NCBI GenBank assembly: GCA_003245395.1
Contig: QKDF01000160.1
Coordinates: 1 to 19,144 of the forward strand
Reading direction: 5' to 3'
Length of the DNA stretch: 19,144 nt
Source of the DNA: Clostridia bacterium
GTDB taxonomy: Bacteria > Bacillota > Clostridia > Oscillospirales > Oscillospiraceae
Position 1 is the first letter of the stretch. The number at the start of each line of letters is the position of its first letter. A program made the position numbers and the translations under genes. Shown here piece by piece: positions 15,678-19,144 of this stretch. The notes below the pieces were generated by a model. That model was given only the letters and a program-made list of their open reading frames with translations, had not been told where the DNA came from and searched no databases.

Positions 15678-18161
15678 ATGGCAAAACACAGTCTGGTCAT
15701 CGTGGAGTCACCTGCGAAGGCCAAAACCATCGAGAAGTATCTGGGAAAGGACTTTCAGGTCAAGGCATCCATGGGCCACCTGCGGGATCTGCCCAAAAGC
15801 GTGCTGGGTGTGGACATCGAGCACGATTTTGACCCGGTCTACAAGCCCATCAAAGGCAAAGAGGACATCATCGGCGACCTGAAGAAGTCCGCCAAGGGCG
15901 CCGAGACCGTATACCTGGCGACCGACCCGGACCGCGAGGGCGAGGCGATCTCCTGGCACCTGAAGCAGCTTTTGGAGCTGCCGGACGACAAGACGCGCCG
16001 GGTTACTTTTAACGAAATTACAAAAAATGTAGTGCAGGAGAGCATCCGCAGGCCCCGGGACATTGACCAGAACCTGGTGGATGCCCAGCAGGCCCGGCGC
16101 ATTCTGGACCGCATCGTGGGCTATGAGCTTTCGCCGCTGCTGTGGAAGAAAATCCGCCGGGGTCTTTCCGCCGGACGGGTGCAGTCCGTGGCCACCCGCA
16201 TGGTGGACGACCGGGAGCGGGAGATCGAGGAGTTCAAGCCCGAAGAATACTGGACGCTGGACGCCAATCTGGAGGGCGACGACCTGAAAAAAACCACCTT
16301 CACCGCCCACTATCACGGCAAGGGCGGCAAAAAGGCGGAGCTTAAATCCGCCGACGAGGTGGACGCCGTGGTGCACGAGACGGAAAATGCTCCGTTTGCG
16401 GTGAAGTCCGTCAAGCGCACCGACAAACAGCGCAGTCCCTCGCCCCCTTTCTCCACCTCGACGCTCCAGCAGGAGGCGTCCAGAAAGCTGTCCATGACGC
16501 CCCGGCGCACCATGGCCATCGCCCAGCAGCTCTATGAGGGCGTGGACATCACCGGCGAGGGCTCCGTGGGCCTGATCACCTATATGCGTACCGATTCGCT
16601 GCGTATCAGCGAAGAGGCTGTCGCCGCCGCCAAAACCTTTATCACCGGCCGCTACGGTGCGAATTACTACCCCGCAAAGCCCAATCACTACAAGACAAAA
16701 GCCGGGGCCCAGGACGCCCATGAGGCCATCCGCCCCAGCAACGTCGCCTGGACGCCCGAGCAGGTGAAAGGCGACCTGACGGGAGAGCAGTACCGCCTTT
16801 ACCGCCTGATCTGGAGCCGTTTCCTCTCCAGCCAGATGGCCAACGCCGTCTATGACAGCGTCTCCGTGGACATCGAGGCCGCGGATCACAGTTTCCGCGC
16901 CAGCTCCTCCAGCCTGAAATTTGCCGGCTATACCGCCGTGTACGAGGAGGGCAAGGACGAGGAAAAAGAGGAGAAGGAATCTCCTCTGCCCGCCCTGCAG
17001 GAGGGCGAGTCCTTGGCTCTGAAGGGCTTTTCACGGAACCAGCACTTCACCCAGCCCCCCGCCCACTACACCGACGCCAGCCTCATCCGCGCCATGGAGG
17101 AGCAGGGCATCGGCCGCCCGTCCACTTACGCCCCCACCGTGTCCACCATCATCGACCGGGAATACGTCATCAAGGAGGGCAAGTACCTCCGGATCACGAA
17201 CCTGGGCCGGGTGGTGACGGAGCTGATGAAGCAGCGCTTCTCCGACATCGCCGATTTGGGCTTCACCGCCCACATGGAGCAGAAGTTGGACTCCGTGGAG
17301 GACGGAAAAACGGCATGGAAAGACGTGCTGCGGGACTTCTACGGGGACTTTGACCACAGTCTCAAGCAGGCCGAGCAGGAGCTGGAGGGCGTGCGCATCA
17401 AGGTGCCCGACGAGGTGTCCGAGGAAAAGTGCGATCTGTGCGGGCGCAACATGGTGATCAAGTCCGGCCGGTTTGGCCGTTTTCTGGCCTGCCCGGGCTA
17501 TCCGGAGTGCAAATTTACCAAGCCGCTGGTGGTGGAGATGCCGGGCCGGTGCCCCAAGTGCGGCGGACGCATCCTGAAAAAGACCTCCCGCAACGGCTAC
17601 ACCTATTACGGCTGCGAGCACAACAACGACAAGGACGAAGCTGCCCGGTGCGATTTCATGACCTGGGATGTGCCGGTGAAGGACGACTGCCCGGTGTGCG
17701 GCCATACCCTGTTCAAAAAATCCGGCAAGGGCTTTAAAAAGCCCTTCTGTACCAACCCGGAATGCTCCAATTTCCTGCCGGAAGACAAGCGCGGCTATCC
17801 CCGCCGGAAGACGGCAGAGGGTGCGCAGGACGGCGAGGCTGCCAAGGGTGAGCAGGCGGATTCCGGGGAGAAAAAGCCGGCGGCGAAAAAGTCCGCCGCC
17901 GCGGCCAAAAAGAGCACGGCCAAGACCACGGAGAAAGCCGCAAAGAAGACGGCTGCAAAGAAGCCTGCGGCGAAGAAGGCCGCCGAAGGCGCGGAGACGG
18001 AGAAAAAGCCCGCGGCGAAGAAGTCCACCGCCAAAAAGACCGTTGAAAAGGCGGAGAGCGCAAAGAAACCCGCGGCGAAGAAAACCGCCGCAGGGAAGGC
18101 GCCTGCGAAGAAGGCTGCCGCGAAAAAGACCGCCCCAAAGGCGGCTGATACGGAAGACTGA
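15678..18161 (+). CDS. topA: DNA topoisomerase I with a lysine/alanine-rich C-terminal tail
   Basis: Encodes 827 residues. This type IA enzyme relaxes negative supercoils by single-strand passage. The Toprim domain shows [10 protein letters not shown] with E10 and DPDREGE with D83 and D85; the active-site tyrosine is Y302 in LITYMRTDS. The core continues through [14 protein letters not shown]. Three C4 zinc-ribbon-like modules start at about C585, C625 and C671. After these, residues about 732-827 form a low-complexity tail of Lys, Ala and Pro with four KKPAAKK copies, resembling histone H1 and the basic tails of actinobacterial TopA; it probably adds non-specific DNA grip. ATG 15678 follows GGAGGT (15668-15673) at 4 bases; the longer in-frame start at 15636 lies inside dprA and lacks family similarity. 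It is followed 44 bases later by trmFO. Confidence 0.97.
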   Translation: MAKHSLVIVESPAKAKTIEKYLGKDFQVKASMGHLRDLPKSVLGVDIEHDFDPVYKPIKGKEDIIGDLKKSAKGAETVYLATDPDREGEAISWHLKQLLELPDDKTRRVTFNEITKNVVQESIRRPRDIDQNLVDAQQARRILDRIVGYELSPLLWKKIRRGLSAGRVQSVATRMVDDREREIEEFKPEEYWTLDANLEGDDLKKTTFTAHYHGKGGKKAELKSADEVDAVVHETENAPFAVKSVKRTDKQRSPSPPFSTSTLQQEASRKLSMTPRRTMAIAQQLYEGVDITGEGSVGLITYMRTDSLRISEEAVAAAKTFITGRYGANYYPAKPNHYKTKAGAQDAHEAIRPSNVAWTPEQVKGDLTGEQYRLYRLIWSRFLSSQMANAVYDSVSVDIEAADHSFRASSSSLKFAGYTAVYEEGKDEEKEEKESPLPALQEGESLALKGFSRNQHFTQPPAHYTDASLIRAMEEQGIGRPSTYAPTVSTIIDREYVIKEGKYLRITNLGRVVTELMKQRFSDIADLGFTAHMEQKLDSVEDGKTAWKDVLRDFYGDFDHSLKQAEQELEGVRIKVPDEVSEEKCDLCGRNMVIKSGRFGRFLACPGYPECKFTKPLVVEMPGRCPKCGGRILKKTSRNGYTYYGCEHNNDKDEAARCDFMTWDVPVKDDCPVCGHTLFKKSGKGFKKPFCTNPECSNFLPEDKRGYPRRKTAEGAQDGEAAKGEQADSGEKKPAAKKSAAAAKKSTAKTTEKAAKKTAAKKPAAKKAAEGAETEKKPAAKKSTAKKTVEKAESAKKPAAKKTAAGKAPAKKAAAKKTAPKAADTED
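17871..18086 (+). repeat. Degenerate repeats encoding the KKPAAKK tail of TopA
   Basis: Near-identical 21-base units encoding KKPAAKK occur at 17871-17891, 17958-17978, 18003-18023 and 18063-18083, corresponding to residues 732-738, 761-767, 776-782 and 796-802. The stretches between them are also Lys/Ala/Thr-rich. Third-position differences between copies show they are not recent perfect duplications. Such DNA is prone to slippage, so the tail length may vary between strains. Confidence 0.8.
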
Positions 18162-18188
18162 CTGTAACTGCCCGCCGGGCGGGTACAG
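18162..18188 (+). other. Hairpin between topA and trmFO
   Basis: CTGTA (18162-18166) pairs with TACAG (18184-18188), and CCCGC (18171-18175) with GCGGG (18179-18183), with a 4-base bulge on the left side. It begins right after the topA stop and ends 6 bases before the TAAGGAG ribosome binding site of trmFO. No U-run follows, so topA and trmFO are probably co-transcribed. Confidence 0.5.
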
Positions 18189-18205
18189 ACGAGATAAGGA
18201 GCAAC

Positions 18206-19144
18206 ATGAACGTGACCGTGATCGGCGCCGGACTGGCGGGCTGCGAAGCCGCCTGGCAGCTGGCGCAGCGGGGCGTGGACGTCACCCTCCGGGAGATGAA
18301 GCCGGAGAAAAAGACGCCCGCCCATACAACCGAGGACTTTGCGGAGCTTTGCTGCTCCAACTCCCTGCGCAGCGACCAGCTGGAAAATGCGGTGGGGCTT
18401 TTGAAAGAGGAGCTGCGGCGCATGGGTTCGCTGATTCTTGCCTGCGCGGACGAGACGCGGGTGGAGGCCGGCGGCGCCCTGGCGGTGGATCGCTATGGCT
18501 TTTCCGCCCTGGTGACGGAGCGAGTGAAGAACCACCCCAACATCACGTTTGTCCCCGGCGAGGTGACCGAGCTGCCGGAGGGTGAGGTGATCGTGGCCTC
18601 CGGCCCCCTGACCTCCGACGCACTGGCGGAGCGGCTGCAAACCCTGCTGGGGGAGGAGACCGCCCTCCACTTCTACGATGCGGCGGCGCCGCTGGTGTCC
18701 GCCGACAGCGTGGATATGGAGCTTGCCTGGTTCGGTTCCCGGTATGACCGGGGAACTGCGGATTATGTCAACTGCCCCATGACCGAGGCGGAGTACGAGG
18801 CATTCTGGCAGGCATTGACCACCGCCCAGGAAGCGGAGGTTCACGGCTTCGAGGACAAAAGCGTGTTCGAGGGCTGTATGCCCGTGGAGGTGATGGCTCG
18901 CCGGGGCCGGGATACCCTGTGCTACGGGCCGCTGAAGCCCCGGGGCCTGAAAGACCCCCGCACGGGGCGGGAGCCCTATGCCGTGGTGCAGCTGCGCCGG
19001 GACAATGCGGAGGGGACGGTGTACAATCTGGTGGGATTCCAGACGCACCTGAAATTACCGGAGCAGAAGCGGGTGTTCTCTATGATTCCGGCGCTGCACC
19101 GGGCGGAGTTCCTGCGCTACGGCGTGATGCACCGCAATACGTTT
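18206..19144 (+). CDS. trmFO: Methylenetetrahydrofolate--tRNA-(uracil-5-)-methyltransferase, 5' part
   Basis: The first 313 codons are present and the frame is open to the window end; the family is about 435 residues, so roughly 120 are missing beyond 19144. TrmFO forms 5-methyluridine at position 54 of tRNA using methylenetetrahydrofolate and FAD. The FAD-binding [10 protein letters not shown] motif is at residues 7-16. The two functional cysteines of the Bacillus enzyme correspond to C50 in LCCSNSLRS and C224 in FEGCMPVE, both present. [16 protein letters not shown] and [18 protein letters not shown] are typical conserved blocks. ATG 18206 follows TAAGGAG (18195-18201) at 4 bases. The topA-trmFO (topA-gid) order is conserved in Firmicutes and supports the call. 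Confidence 0.96.
   Translation, partial: MNVTVIGAGLAGCEAAWQLAQRGVDVTLREMKPEKKTPAHTTEDFAELCCSNSLRSDQLENAVGLLKEELRRMGSLILACADETRVEAGGALAVDRYGFSALVTERVKNHPNITFVPGEVTELPEGEVIVASGPLTSDALAERLQTLLGEETALHFYDAAAPLVSADSVDMELAWFGSRYDRGTADYVNCPMTEAEYEAFWQALTTAQEAEVHGFEDKSVFEGCMPVEVMARRGRDTLCYGPLKPRGLKDPRTGREPYAVVQLRRDNAEGTVYNLVGFQTHLKLPEQKRVFSMIPALHRAEFLRYGVMHRNTF

Noticed and set aside
15708..16889. 393-codon open frame on the minus strand opposite topA
   Set aside because: It lies entirely opposite the conserved topoisomerase core, with no ribosome binding site or family resemblance.
17795..19048. 417-codon open frame on the minus strand opposite the topA end and trmFO
   Set aside because: The Ala/Phe-rich half is the complement of the Lys/Ala repeats, and the rest is the complement of conserved TrmFO sequence.

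Overview
The window reads as a chromosomal housekeeping segment from a high-GC member of the Clostridia, most likely an Oscillospiraceae/Ruminococcaceae-type gut anaerobe. The reasons are low-GC-Gram-positive gene orders (an L7Ae-type gene followed by rpsL-rpsG-fusA-tuf; dprA-topA-trmFO), the long Gram-positive form of S12, strong AGGAGG-type ribosome binding sites, a DUF4830-like protein, and GC-rich codons. The genus assignment is inference. No mobile element, CRISPR array, tRNA or rRNA gene was seen. There is no gene-free stretch longer than 300 bases. || Region 1 (1-5030) is the str operon. It has a SigA-type promoter (93-121), the kink-turn-binding L7Ae-like protein, S12, S7, EF-G and EF-Tu, and ends in a strong terminator (4996-5027). 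Hairpins lie between rpsL and rpsG. A candidate internal promoter with an overlapping palindrome lies before tuf. || Region 2 (5034-6493) holds a small membrane-anchored DUF4830-like gene on the minus strand, convergent with tuf, and an RsuA-type 16S rRNA pseudouridine synthase that appears to start at a rare CTG codon. || Region 3 (6517-10745) has a PucR/CdaR-type regulator with its own promoter and terminator. It is followed by ftsE-ftsX and a secreted coiled-coil M23 (LytM) peptidase. FtsEX is known to switch on such hydrolases at the division septum, so this is a cell-wall-remodelling unit. The promoters of the regulator gene and of ftsE share a TTGCAT-N17-TATAATG layout, and the ftsE promoter carries tandem 10-bp repeats. 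|| Region 4 (10802-11545) is an unrecognised gene whose Shine-Dalgarno sequence lies inside a 16-bp hairpin. || Region 5 (11542-19144) is an information-processing block: greA (from a consensus promoter), lysS, a SpoU-family rRNA methyltransferase, dprA, topA with a histone-H1-like Lys/Ala tail, and the first 313 codons of trmFO, cut by the window end. || I do not see a clearly undescribed biological system. The best leads are regulatory: the hidden ribosome binding site at 10759-10801, the ftsE promoter architecture and leader ORF, the inverted repeat at 6517-6568, and the palindrome at the tuf promoter. Start codons were chosen by ribosome-binding-site spacing and family N-termini, and several differ from the longest open frame.
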